The notes under the pieces were generated by a model. It saw only the letters and a program-made list of their open reading frames with translations. It had not been told where the DNA came from and ran no database searches. A stretch of DNA of 64,000 nt from DASWUZ01 sp036401375 (GTDB lineage Bacteria > Acidobacteriota > Terriglobia > Terriglobales > Acidobacteriaceae): contig DASWVB010000016.1 in the NCBI GenBank assembly GCA_036401375.1, positions 62,001 to 126,000 on the forward strand, written 5' to 3'. Of this stretch, positions 45,115-53,378 are shown piece by piece; position 1 is the first letter of the stretch; each line of letters starts with the position of its first letter. The position numbers and the translations under genes are program-made.

Positions 45115-46224
45115 ATGAAGATCGCAACCCAGAGCCCGGCGCAGCAGCTGCTCTCGAGCGCCTTTTCGCAGGCCTTCGCGGGAGCGCTGACCGGCAAGCT
45201 CGGCAGTGCGTGGGAGATGCATCCGATCGACGCACTCGACACCTCGGCGGTGCGGGCGGATCTGGTACTGCTGCGTCTTGCCTTCTCCGGCACGGTTGAG
45301 GGGGCATGCTTCGTCGAGTTCGAGCGGGGGGAGGCTGCACGCCTGGCCTCACTGCTGCCGCGGAGCGCAGAAGAAGGCGCCGCGGGTTTCGTGGAAGGCT
45401 CGGGAGCAGAGGAAAAGTGGGACGGACATGCGCCGGCCCCGGCTGCGGAAGCCGCGTCTGCGGGCGCTACGGCTTCGGAGAGTACGACGGCGGAGACTAC
45501 GACTGCGGAGACCACGACTGCGGAGACCACGACGGCTGAGACTGATGGCGCGGCGACGGCCGGCAATACGGCCCGAGACGATGCTGAACGCCAGGCCGGA
45601 CCGCTCTCTGCGGCTTTAATTGACAGGCTGGCTGATCTGCTGAGATCTGCGGCGGGGGAGTTTGGCCGGCTGCTGGGCACGTCGCCGCTCCTGATCGAGG
45701 TCTCCGCCGTCGAAGCACGCTCCTCGGGCGCGACCGATACTGCCATGTTTGCTCTCTCGCCAGGGGGTGAAGGTGGGTTCACCATCCTGCTTCACGCTGA
45801 CCCGCGCCTGGTGGAGAAGGTGGCTGCGCAATCCTCGGAGGCGAGGGCACGCAGGGCTTCGGAGCCGGCCGGGTCGTCGACCGGCAGCCAGGTCGAAGCC
45901 GCAAAGCACGCAGATGGACCGATCGCTCTCGATCCGCTTGAAACGGCTGCAAACCTGAAGCTGGTGATGGATGTCGAGCTGAACGTGACCCTCCGCTTTG
46001 GGCAGCGGCGTCTCTCCCTGCGCGAGGTGCTCGATCTCTCCAGCGGGTCTGTGATTGAACTCGACCGCCAGGTAGATGAGCCGGTCGAGCTTCTGCTCGA
46101 CGGCAAGGTGATTGCGCGGGGAGAGGCAGTGGTGATCGACGGGTTTTACGGTTTGCGGGTTACGGAGGTGCCACGCTCGACTGCCTACGCGGACGCGGCC
46201 GGCAGGGCAGGGGTGAGGCGATGA
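45115..46224 (+). CDS. fliN: FliN/FliY-like switch protein, long copy (FliN2)
   Basis: A 369-residue protein ending in a SpoA domain (residues ~285-360: LKLVMDVELNVTLRFGQRRLSLREVLDLSSGSVIEL, PVELLLDGKVIARGEAVVIDGFYGLRV). The N-terminal ~250 residues form a separate domain with helix LADLLRSAAGEFGRLLG and sheet-like segments, resembling the layout of FliY (CheC-like domain plus SpoA), but I cannot confirm the phosphatase motifs. A Thr/Ala/Glu repeat (TAETT four times) interrupts it. TGGAGGAAG precedes ATG 45115. It follows fliM and overlaps the next gene by ATGA. Confidence 0.85.
   Translation: MKIATQSPAQQLLSSAFSQAFAGALTGKLGSAWEMHPIDALDTSAVRADLVLLRLAFSGTVEGACFVEFERGEAARLASLLPRSAEEGAAGFVEGSGAEEKWDGHAPAPAAEAASAGATASESTTAETTTAETTTAETTTAETDGAATAGNTARDDAERQAGPLSAALIDRLADLLRSAAGEFGRLLGTSPLLIEVSAVEARSSGATDTAMFALSPGGEGGFTILLHADPRLVEKVAAQSSEARARRASEPAGSSTGSQVEAAKHADGPIALDPLETAANLKLVMDVELNVTLRFGQRRLSLREVLDLSSGSVIELDRQVDEPVELLLDGKVIARGEAVVIDGFYGLRVTEVPRSTAYADAAGRAGVRR
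45478..45545 (+). repeat. 15-base tandem repeat inside fliN2
   Basis: Four imperfect copies of a 15-base unit encode TAETT repeats. The unit is a multiple of three, so copy-number change would keep the frame and only alter the length of a flexible linker. Confidence 0.7.
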
Positions 46225-47369
46225 ACCAGCGTGGGGCAGGTCTGGCGGACGGAATGAACGGTCGCGTAACCTCCGGGAGCAGCGCAGGCGGGCTGTCGTG
46301 CGCTCCAGCCAGCCGCAACTTGAGCCAGAACTGGGCCCGGCGCAACTGGGGTCGTCTTACCTCTCGCGGTGGGGCCCCGCTCGCCGGGAGCCATGAAGAG
46401 CTGGTTTGCAGAATCGCATCCTGCCGGGCCACTTCGCTGGTGCCGCTTCCCGCCCGCCGGGGCTCCCGCAGCGGCCGCCAGCCTGGCATCCGCGTTGGCG
46501 GCGGCTGGTACTGCAGTTCGGCGTGCTTCGAGGCGGGAACGGAGTCGCTCCTGCTCGACCTGTCCTTCGCCGGCAGGCCGCTGACGCCCCAGGCGCGCGG
46601 CAGGGATTTGGAGCGCATGCCATTGAACCTGCTGCTCATAGCGCGGGGATGGCTGACCCACTCCCAGTCACTCGCCGCCCTCGAGGAGTATCGATCGATG
46701 GGAGGCACGATCGAGGATGCGATATTGCGGCTGGGTTACGCTAGCGAACAGCAGATCACCGCGGCGCGGGCGACACAGGCCGGATACCCGGTCTACTCGC
46801 TCCCTGAGAGGGAGCGTACGGCGCCGAGCCAACCCGCTCTCAGCTCCGTCCGGGAGATGGCTGCCATGCGTTCAGAGGCCTTGTCGGGCTGCTCCATCAG
46901 TGCCCTCGACACACAATACGATTCAAATCCTCAGGCCGGCGTCTTGTCGCCTGCTTTACCTCCCGGATCATTTGGGATCAGTATCCCGCGAGCTTTGACG
47001 GAGCAATATTCCATGCTTCCTCTGCACTACGCCCCTGCCAGCCGGCGGCTGCTGCTTGGCTTTGTGAAGAGGGTCGATCATGGGCTGCTCTACGCCATTG
47101 AAAAGATGGCTGACTGCACGACGGAGCCGTGCTTTCTGACTCCACGCGATCTGGAGGAGGGGCTGTCGCGCCGCAAGAGCCGGCCGGGCAATGAGGAGTT
47201 CCGTTTTGATCGGCCTGGACGCGCCTCCGGTATGGCCAAGATCGTTCGCAGCTATGCGGTGGAATCGGAGGCGGATGAGGTCCGCTTCGGCAAGGCCCGC
47301 GACTACCTTTGGGCGCGGCTGCAGAGCCCCCGCCGCGAGATCGATCTCCTGTTCCGCTACGCTGGCTGA
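46221..47369 (+). CDS. Zinc-ribbon plus MshEN (GspE N-terminal-like) protein coupled to FliN2
   Basis: A 382-residue soluble protein without ATPase domain. Residues 63-102 hold four Cys (C63-x4-C68, C98-x3-C102) that could bind zinc. Residues ~130-192 show two consecutive MshEN-type half-motifs (MPLNLLLIARGWLTHSQSL... and IEDAILRLGYASEQQITAA... ending QAGYP). A further GspE/PilB N-terminal-like segment (LTEQYSMLPLHYAP, RRLLLGFVKRVDHGLLYAIEKM) lies at ~255-315. MshEN domains of MshE and PilB bind c-di-GMP or other nucleotides. The ATG overlaps the fliN2 stop (ATGA), so production is linked to the motor switch. No membrane segment. Function unknown; a c-di-GMP-sensing motor or secretion adaptor is my inference. 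Confidence 0.7.
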   Translation: MNQRGAGLADGMNGRVTSGSSAGGLSCAPASRNLSQNWARRNWGRLTSRGGAPLAGSHEELVCRIASCRATSLVPLPARRGSRSGRQPGIRVGGGWYCSSACFEAGTESLLLDLSFAGRPLTPQARGRDLERMPLNLLLIARGWLTHSQSLAALEEYRSMGGTIEDAILRLGYASEQQITAARATQAGYPVYSLPERERTAPSQPALSSVREMAAMRSEALSGCSISALDTQYDSNPQAGVLSPALPPGSFGISIPRALTEQYSMLPLHYAPASRRLLLGFVKRVDHGLLYAIEKMADCTTEPCFLTPRDLEEGLSRRKSRPGNEEFRFDRPGRASGMAKIVRSYAVESEADEVRFGKARDYLWARLQSPRREIDLLFRYAG

Positions 47370-47590
47370 CACCTTCGCTTTGAATCGGTGCTGTACTGCC
47401 CGGCTTCGATGCCCTCTCCTGATGTAGACCGATACTTTCCCGACAAAGGCATGTTACGAATCAGGGGGACCGCGTCTCAGCGGGACGTTGAATCCGCCGG
47501 GTACTCTTTTGCCAAATTGTGTGACGAACTTGCCCTGAACGTTGAAAGGCGGGCCAGGAGTGGCGATATACGTCCCGCAGGTACGAAACC

Positions 47591-48865
47591 TTGATAAAGT
47601 CCCGGCTCGGAATACAGTGCTCGCCTCCTGACCTCTCTTCGGCCCCCACCGCGGTCGCGGCGGACCGTAGTGGTCAGTCTACCTACCCGGCTTGCTCCTC
47701 CTACAGCTCGGAGTTCAGCGATCTTTTCAGTGATGCTGAGAGCGGCTTCTCTGGCGTCTCCGGGTATGACACGGAAGTCCACGAATTCGATGCCGCTCTG
47801 CACGGGGAGACTTCCCGGAACCGGGGCAGGCAGATGAGCAGGCGCACGAGCAGCGTGATAGGCAGGGACAGAGGCAGGGAGCCGGGGATGGAAACTGGCA
47901 GGGAGCCGGCGGCATGGCGCAATATTCCGGTCCTCGCCTCTACCCTGGTGCAGATGCAGCTGCTGCTCGACGTTCCCTGTCACCTCGATGATGAAGCCGA
48001 AACAAGCTTTGGGTGCCCGTCGCATCCGTGTTTGGACAATCGGGTGATCGACCTCGCGGCGGTCTCCGCCCTGATACTCACGGATGTGGGAGCGACTCTT
48101 CAAATACTGAGGCTGTGCGGCAGGGAATTCGACTTTGCCGAAGACCGTCCTCGCTCTATCGAACACTGCATCGCAAGTCTCAACACGGAGACGTGGATCG
48201 GCGCAATCTTCGCAGAGCCGTTCACGCACGAGGCAAATTATGCGCTGGCGGTCAGCCTGTGGGAGCATTCGAGGACGATCGCCGGTATCGCCCGCCAGAT
48301 AGCCTTCTCGATGCCGGGTGTGAACCCCGCAGAAGCCTACCTGGCCGGGCTGCTGCATGATCTCGGCAAGCTGCCTGCGGTTCTCGGGTGGAGCGGTATT
48401 GGGGATCTTGAGGCAGCGGACTTGGCAGAGCAGTGGTCTCTGCCGCTCTTCACCATCGATATGCTGGAGGGTGGAACCGGGCGGAAGGATACTGGTGAGT
48501 TCAGAGACACATTGAGTGCAGGAATGGCTGGCACGTCTGCTGGTCTCGCGGGTGGTCTCGCGAGTGGTCTGGGGGGCGGCATGGCTCCGCAGGTGACGAG
48601 ACCGGAGCCGCCCTGGGCAGCGATCCTGTCGGCTGCCCACCAGATCGCCTCTCGTCCGTCTTCAGCGGATTCGGCGCACAACCTGCCGGCAGCAGCGAAC
48701 CGGGTGTCTAGCCGCGGAAAGCAGCACGTGCGACCGGCTGCGCTTCAGGAGAGCGTCCGGCCTCGGCTGCTCGATGAGCTGCTGGCTGGAATAGCAAGAC
48801 TGGCGGAGCGCCCCGGGACCTGGACGCAGTGCCGGCGATCGAAGGGGCCGGAGCTGATTCACTAG
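47591..48865 (+). CDS. HDOD-domain protein
   Basis: A protein of up to 424 residues. Residues ~110-290 form an HDOD domain: WRNIPVLASTLVQMQLLLD, VIDLAAVSALILTDVGATLQILRL, RSIEHCIASL, SRTIAGIARQIA, then YLAGLLHDLGKLPAVLGW with an HD pair. HDOD proteins are non-catalytic relatives of HD-GYP phosphodiesterases and occur in signalling and motility loci. A Gly/Met-rich segment (TSAGLAGGLASGLGGGM) interrupts the C-terminal half. The N-terminal 100 residues are Ser/Arg-rich and may not be translated: the first codon is TTG 47591 and no strong ribosome binding site decides; ATG 47834 is another choice. Confidence 0.75.
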   Translation: MIKSRLGIQCSPPDLSSAPTAVAADRSGQSTYPACSSYSSEFSDLFSDAESGFSGVSGYDTEVHEFDAALHGETSRNRGRQMSRRTSSVIGRDRGREPGMETGREPAAWRNIPVLASTLVQMQLLLDVPCHLDDEAETSFGCPSHPCLDNRVIDLAAVSALILTDVGATLQILRLCGREFDFAEDRPRSIEHCIASLNTETWIGAIFAEPFTHEANYALAVSLWEHSRTIAGIARQIAFSMPGVNPAEAYLAGLLHDLGKLPAVLGWSGIGDLEAADLAEQWSLPLFTIDMLEGGTGRKDTGEFRDTLSAGMAGTSAGLAGGLASGLGGGMAPQVTRPEPPWAAILSAAHQIASRPSSADSAHNLPAAANRVSSRGKQHVRPAALQESVRPRLLDELLAGIARLAERPGTWTQCRRSKGPELIH

Positions 48866-48927
48866 CTCGCGGTCTACCCGGGCCGAATCGTTTTATGGGA
48901 TGACCTGACGGAAGTGCGAAGCCGGAG

Positions 48928-48962
48928 AGTGACTTACCGGGGAGTGACTTACCGGGGAGTGA
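48928..48962 (+). repeat. 15-base direct repeat upstream of flgF
   Basis: AGTGACTTACCGGGG is present twice exactly (48928-48942, 48943-48957) with a third partial copy after it. It lies in the non-coding gap between the HDOD gene and flgF, about 180 bases before the flgF start. Confidence 0.6.
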
Positions 48963-49140
48963 AATATACCAGGATCGGGGCCTCTCATTCTTCTCTCATC
49001 CTTCTTCTTAGCCATTGGGGCTTCGATCGCTTTGCCGGGCACACTGTGCAGCTTCGAGGCTCTTTCAGACCGCGGTTATGCTGTCCAGCCGGCTCCCCAT
49101 TTGGCCCTCCTCGTGCATGTACCGCGCCGAGGCTTGCCCC

Positions 49141-49878
49141 ATGGACAGCGGATTCTACGCAGCGTGTACCGCCCTGAAGTCGCGGACCGAGGCGCTCGAT
49201 ACCATAGCCAACAATCTCGCGAACGCCAGCACTGCAGGCTATCGCGCGCGGCATAACGTCTTCTCGTCGATGCTCGCGACGGCGGGCGGCGCGCAACTCT
49301 CCGATCTGAACCAGACGACCAACAACTACGGCGTCCTCAGCAGCACCCGCCTCGATCTGTCGCAGGGCGCACTTCAAAAGACCGGCAACGATCTGGATGT
49401 AGCGATCAGCGGACCTGGATTCTTCGCGGTCCAGACTGCGGCTGGCGTCCGATACACGCGCAACGGCAACTTCCACTCCTCGTCCAAGGGTCAGCTTGTC
49501 ACCGCCTCAGGCGACCCGGTGCTGGGGGATAAGGGACCGATCGCAATCGTGGGCACGCCCGTCTCGATCAGCCCTGACGGAACGATCTCGGCCAACGGCG
49601 CGGTCGCCGGTCACTTGAGGGTGGTCGAGTTCGCATCGACCTCCGACCTCACCAGCGTGGGAGAGAACTACTACTCGGCGCCCGCCCTCGCGGGGAAGCC
49701 GGCCACGGCTTCAACCCTCGAGCAGGGCGCACTCGAGACCTCCAATGTGAACCCGGTGATCAGCGTGGTCGAGATGATCAGCGCGCAGCGCGAGGCCGAT
49801 ACCATGCGCCACGTTCTTACCATGTTCGATTCGGAGATGGATAAGACCGCAGCCCAGGACCTGCCCCACATCGGTTAG
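49141..49878 (+). CDS. flgF: Flagellar proximal rod protein FlgF
   Basis: A 245-residue rod protein. Start motif MDSGFYAACTALKSRTEALDTIANNLANASTAGYRAR, central DVAISGPGFFAVQTAAGVRYTRNGNF, and the C-terminal QGALETSNVNPVISVVEMISAQREADTMRHVL typical of FlgF/FlgG. ATG 49141 is chosen because the rod signature starts there; the frame stays open 42 codons upstream without family similarity. flgG follows after 72 bases. First gene of flgFGAHIJ. Confidence 0.93.
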   Translation: MDSGFYAACTALKSRTEALDTIANNLANASTAGYRARHNVFSSMLATAGGAQLSDLNQTTNNYGVLSSTRLDLSQGALQKTGNDLDVAISGPGFFAVQTAAGVRYTRNGNFHSSSKGQLVTASGDPVLGDKGPIAIVGTPVSISPDGTISANGAVAGHLRVVEFASTSDLTSVGENYYSAPALAGKPATASTLEQGALETSNVNPVISVVEMISAQREADTMRHVLTMFDSEMDKTAAQDLPHIG

Positions 49879-49950
49879 ATCCGGATCGCGGCCGCTAAGG
49901 CCGGTCCGGCAATTCAGTAGACGTTATTGGCTCAGAAGGGAACTGAACCC

Positions 49951-50742
49951 ATGTTTCGTGCACTCTATACGGCGGCAAGCGGCATGACTGCGCAGCAGCT
50001 CAATCTCGACAATATCGCCAACAACCTGGCTAACTCGAGCACTGCCGGCTTCCAGCAGCGGCGGGTGCAGTTCTCTGACCTGCTCTACCAGAACGAGATC
50101 ATGCCGGGTTCGGCGGCCACTTCTCAGACCACGGTGGCAGCGGGGCTGCAGGTGGGTCTTGGTACGCGGCCCGGGGCGACGGAGCTGATCCAGACGCAGG
50201 GTAATTTCTCAACCACCGGCAATCCCCTGGACCTCGCTATCGAGGGTGCGGGCTTCTTCCAGGTACTGCTGCCGAGCGGGGAGACGGGCTACACCCGCGC
50301 CGGCTCCTTCCACGTCGACGCGCAGGGCGCGATGGTGACTGCGGATGGGAATCCGCTGCAGCCGGGGGTGACGATTCCCGCCGATGCCACCAACGTGACC
50401 ATCGGCAGCGACGGCACGGTCAGCGTGACCCAGCCGGGGCAGACGGCCTCCTCGCAGGTCGGCAGCATCCAGACGGCATTGTTTGTGAATCCCGGCGGGC
50501 TGAACAGTGTAGGCAACAACATCTATCTTGCGACCACGGCCTCGGGCGACGCAGTGGTCGGCTCGCCGGGCGGAGCCGAAGGGCTGGGAGCGCTGCAGCA
50601 GGGGATGCTCGAGCAGTCGAATGTGAGCGTGGTCGATGAGTTCGTGCAGATGATCCTCGCCCAGCGGTCTTATGAATCGAACTCCCGGGTCGTCAAGGCG
50701 GCCGACGAGATGTTGCAGCAGTTGAACCAGCTCACGCAGTAG
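49951..50742 (+). CDS. flgG: Flagellar distal rod protein FlgG
   Basis: A 263-residue distal rod protein, the usual length. MFRALYTAASGMTAQQLNLDNIANNLANSSTAGF at the start, LDLAIEGAGFFQVLLPSGETGYTRAGSF in the middle and EQSNVSVVDEFVQMILAQRSYESNSRVVKAADEML at the end are diagnostic. ATG 49951 follows AAGGGAAC; eight codons upstream are rejected. FlgG forms the distal rod that crosses the P and L rings. Confidence 0.96.
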   Translation: MFRALYTAASGMTAQQLNLDNIANNLANSSTAGFQQRRVQFSDLLYQNEIMPGSAATSQTTVAAGLQVGLGTRPGATELIQTQGNFSTTGNPLDLAIEGAGFFQVLLPSGETGYTRAGSFHVDAQGAMVTADGNPLQPGVTIPADATNVTIGSDGTVSVTQPGQTASSQVGSIQTALFVNPGGLNSVGNNIYLATTASGDAVVGSPGGAEGLGALQQGMLEQSNVSVVDEFVQMILAQRSYESNSRVVKAADEMLQQLNQLTQ

Positions 50743-50752
50743 GAGGCCCGAG

Positions 50753-51463
50753 TTGCCGTTATCGTCCTTGACTGGAAACCGGCTGTCACTGCGCACCCCG
50801 GACGTGCCTGCGCCGGCGGCCGCCCGCAACCTGATGGCAGCGTTGGGAAGTTGGCTGGTGACCGCCTCCCTGGCGGGAGCGATTACCTGTGCCGCGGCCT
50901 CGTTCGATCACCTGCCTGCTCCCCGGTTCCCGGTGAGCCGGGCGACAGTAGCTTTGGCACTGACGGGTGCAGGCAGCCCAACGGCGCCCTATCAGGTAGC
51001 CATGCTCTCCGATGTGATCGCCAACCGCGAGGACCCCACGCTGGTAGTACTCTCGATTTCGCCCTGGAACGGCTCCCGTACGAGAGTCGAGCTCGGCTGC
51101 CGGGCTGCTGTCGAGTGCCTGCCGTTCTACGTTCTGGTGACCTGGGCAGACCGGGCCTCGGCGGAGGCGGCAGTGGCGGAATTGGGTCGCTCCGCAGCCC
51201 TCCGGCAGCAAAGCCCCGTCCGGGAGCTTGACCCGGCGTCATCCCGGCTGCCGGATACAACGGCCGGGAACGCGACAACGGTTCTCCGTGCCGGCGCCCA
51301 CGCTACCCTGGCCATCGATGCTGACGGGGTGCACATTCGTCTGGCGGTGGTGTGTCTCGAAGGCGGTCCGGCGGGCAGCAGGATTCGTGTGCGCAGCGCG
51401 GATGGGAGGCGACTCTACGTAGCTGAGGTACTGGATGGCGCCTCGCTGAAGGGAACACTGTGA
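50753..51463 (+). CDS. flgA: FlgA-like P-ring assembly chaperone
   Basis: A 236-residue exported protein. A hydrophobic segment (residues ~30-48, LGSWLVTASLAGAITCAAA) looks like a signal peptide. The C-terminal part has the SAF-type pattern of FlgA (VLRAGAHATLAIDADGVHIRLAVVCLEGG, GSRIRVRSADGRRLYVAEVLDGA). FlgA chaperones FlgI in the periplasm. The start is a TTG at 50753, 6 bases after a perfect AGGAGG. It sits between flgG and flgH, and its TGA overlaps the flgH GTG. Confidence 0.85.
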   Translation: MPLSSLTGNRLSLRTPDVPAPAAARNLMAALGSWLVTASLAGAITCAAASFDHLPAPRFPVSRATVALALTGAGSPTAPYQVAMLSDVIANREDPTLVVLSISPWNGSRTRVELGCRAAVECLPFYVLVTWADRASAEAAVAELGRSAALRQQSPVRELDPASSRLPDTTAGNATTVLRAGAHATLAIDADGVHIRLAVVCLEGGPAGSRIRVRSADGRRLYVAEVLDGASLKGTL

Positions 51464-52260
51464 ACACACGTCTGACCCACATCGGGACGGGAGAACGAAG
51501 CGCCCTGGACGCGCCAGATTGGCGGCACTCGCCTCGGACGCGGCTGCGCGGCTCCTTCGTGCCGGCAGCCGCAGCATTTGCCCTGCTGCTGATCGCCGCT
51601 TCACCCTCGGCAGGGGCGAAGTCGCTGCTCTCGAAGGCGCCGGTCCGTACCCCGCAGCAGCTGCGGACGGACTATATTCAGCGACTGCAGCAGCTCAACG
51701 TTCCGTCGGACGAGTCCCACACCATGGGGAGCCTCTGGTCGCCGAGCAGCGCGCTGAGCGACTTGTCGACCGATTACAAGGCGCACCAGGTCAATGACAC
51801 CATCACCATCCAGATCTCGGTGCAGACGACGGCGGCGCAGAGTGGGACGGTCAACAGCCAGCGGACGTTCTCGACTGATTCCAGCATCTCCGGGCTCGGC
51901 TACTCCCCGGTATCAACCAACCCGCTGATCAACGCCAAGTCTGCCAGCACGCTGAAGGGCCAGGGGGCGACGTCGACCGCCACCACCTTCTCGACCAGCC
52001 TTACCGGGCAGGTGATCGCCATGCTGCCAAACGGGAACATGGTCGTCGAGGCGGAGCGGCAGATTTATATGAACAACCAGCACGAGAATGTGATCGTGCG
52101 GGGAGTGGTGCGGCCCGGGGACATTACCCCTGCGAACACCGTGCCTTCAACCGCACTGTCCAACCTGGAGATCGAGATGAAGGGTAAGGGGATCATCTCC
52201 GACAGTGTTCGACCGCCAAACTTCCTTACGAGGGCTGTGCTATGGCTGTTCGGATTTTGA
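51460..52260 (+). CDS. flgH: Flagellar L-ring protein FlgH without lipobox
   Basis: A 266-residue outer-membrane L-ring protein. Family features: SLWSPSSALSDLSTDYKAHQVNDTITIQISVQT, VIAMLPNGNMVVEAERQIYMNNQHENVIVRGVVRPGDI and ALSNLEIEMKGKGIISDSVRPPNFLTRAVLWLFGF. FlgH is normally a lipoprotein, but this protein contains no cysteine at all; the hydrophobic stretch at ~33-52 ends in SAGA, a signal peptidase I type site. GTG start overlapping the flgA stop. It overlaps flgI by 19 bases. Confidence 0.94.
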   Translation: MNTRLTHIGTGERSALDAPDWRHSPRTRLRGSFVPAAAAFALLLIAASPSAGAKSLLSKAPVRTPQQLRTDYIQRLQQLNVPSDESHTMGSLWSPSSALSDLSTDYKAHQVNDTITIQISVQTTAAQSGTVNSQRTFSTDSSISGLGYSPVSTNPLINAKSASTLKGQGATSTATTFSTSLTGQVIAMLPNGNMVVEAERQIYMNNQHENVIVRGVVRPGDITPANTVPSTALSNLEIEMKGKGIISDSVRPPNFLTRAVLWLFGF

Positions 52261-53378
52261 GGATTGCGGGGGCTCTGGCGCTGCTGCTGTTCGCGACCGC
52301 CGGTCTATCGCCGGCCCGTGCTGCCTCGTCCCCGGACCGGCGGGTGATGCTGCGGGATATCACCGAGATCGAGGGAGTTCGCGAGAACCAGCTGGTCGGC
52401 TACGGGCTGGTCACCGGACTGCGCGGAACCGGGGATCGCCAGCAGACTTTCTTTACGGTGCAGACGCTGGCCAACACACTGCAGCGAATGGGGGTACAGA
52501 TCGCTCCCGGTGCGGTGGTCGTGAAAAACGTGGCTGCCGTCTTCGTTACGGCGTCTCTGCCGGCCTTTGCCCGCCCTGGCATGAAGATGGATATCACCAT
52601 CTCCTCGATCGGCGATGCCAAGAGCATCGAGGGTGGAGTGCTGCTCTTAACGGCGATGCGCGCAGCCGACGGGCGGGTCTACGCGGTGGCGCAGGGACCG
52701 CTCACCCTGGGCGGCTACTCCGAGAGCGGCGGTGGAGGGAACTCAAAGGCGGTCAACCACCCGACCGTGGGCCGTATCCCTGAGGGAGCCACCATTGAAC
52801 GCGAGTCGGCGGTCGACCTGAGCCGCTTCAAGACCGTCTCCCTCTTGCTGAGGAACTCTGACTTCACCGCAGCTCGGGATATTGCGGATGTGATCAACAA
52901 GGAATTCTCGCGGCCCATCGCCACGGCCCTTGACAGCCGCCGCATCGATGTCGATGTAGCGGCGAGCGGGATCGGCTCGGTACCGGTGCTGATCTCGAGG
53001 ATGCAGAATCTATCAATCGACTTCCGCTCCCCGGCCAAGGTGATCATCGACGAGCGTACAGGGACCATCGTCATGGGTGGGGACGTGAAGCTCTCGCCGG
53101 TCTCGGTGTTTCACGGCAGCCTCACGATCCAGGTGGAGACGGCGCATCTTGTCTCCCAGCCGCTCCCCTTCAGCGCGGGCCGTACGGTGACCGTGCCTGA
53201 CACCCAGATTGCAGTAAAGGATGGCCCCGCGCAGTCGATTCAGTTGGAAGAGGGTGCGGACGTGAATGAGCTGATCAAGGGGCTGCACGCCATCGGCGCG
53301 ACGTCGCACGATATAGTGGCGATCCTGCAGGCGATCAAGGCGGCAGGTGGACTGCAGGCCGATCTGGAGGTGATCTAA
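52242..53378 (+). CDS. flgI: Flagellar P-ring protein FlgI
   Basis: A 378-residue periplasmic ring protein with a cleavable signal (ALALLLFATAGLSPARAA). Hallmarks: RDITEIEGVRENQLVGYGLVTGLRGTGD, FTVQTLANTLQRMGV, VKNVAAVFVTASLPAFARPGMKMDITISSIGDAKSIEGG and the end EEGADVNELIKGLHAIGATSHDIVAILQAIKAAGGLQADLEVI. Standard length. The ATG lies inside the end of flgH. Confidence 0.97.
   Translation: MAVRILRIAGALALLLFATAGLSPARAASSPDRRVMLRDITEIEGVRENQLVGYGLVTGLRGTGDRQQTFFTVQTLANTLQRMGVQIAPGAVVVKNVAAVFVTASLPAFARPGMKMDITISSIGDAKSIEGGVLLLTAMRAADGRVYAVAQGPLTLGGYSESGGGGNSKAVNHPTVGRIPEGATIERESAVDLSRFKTVSLLLRNSDFTAARDIADVINKEFSRPIATALDSRRIDVDVAASGIGSVPVLISRMQNLSIDFRSPAKVIIDERTGTIVMGGDVKLSPVSVFHGSLTIQVETAHLVSQPLPFSAGRTVTVPDTQIAVKDGPAQSIQLEEGADVNELIKGLHAIGATSHDIVAILQAIKAAGGLQADLEVI

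Noticed and set aside
48928..48962. CRISPR-like array
   Set aside because: Repeats are 15 bases and directly adjacent, with no spacers and no cas genes.
48600..49140. sigma-54 promoter before flgF (GGGCAC...TGCAG near 49036)
   Set aside because: The GG and GC elements are two bases too close for the -24/-12 arrangement.
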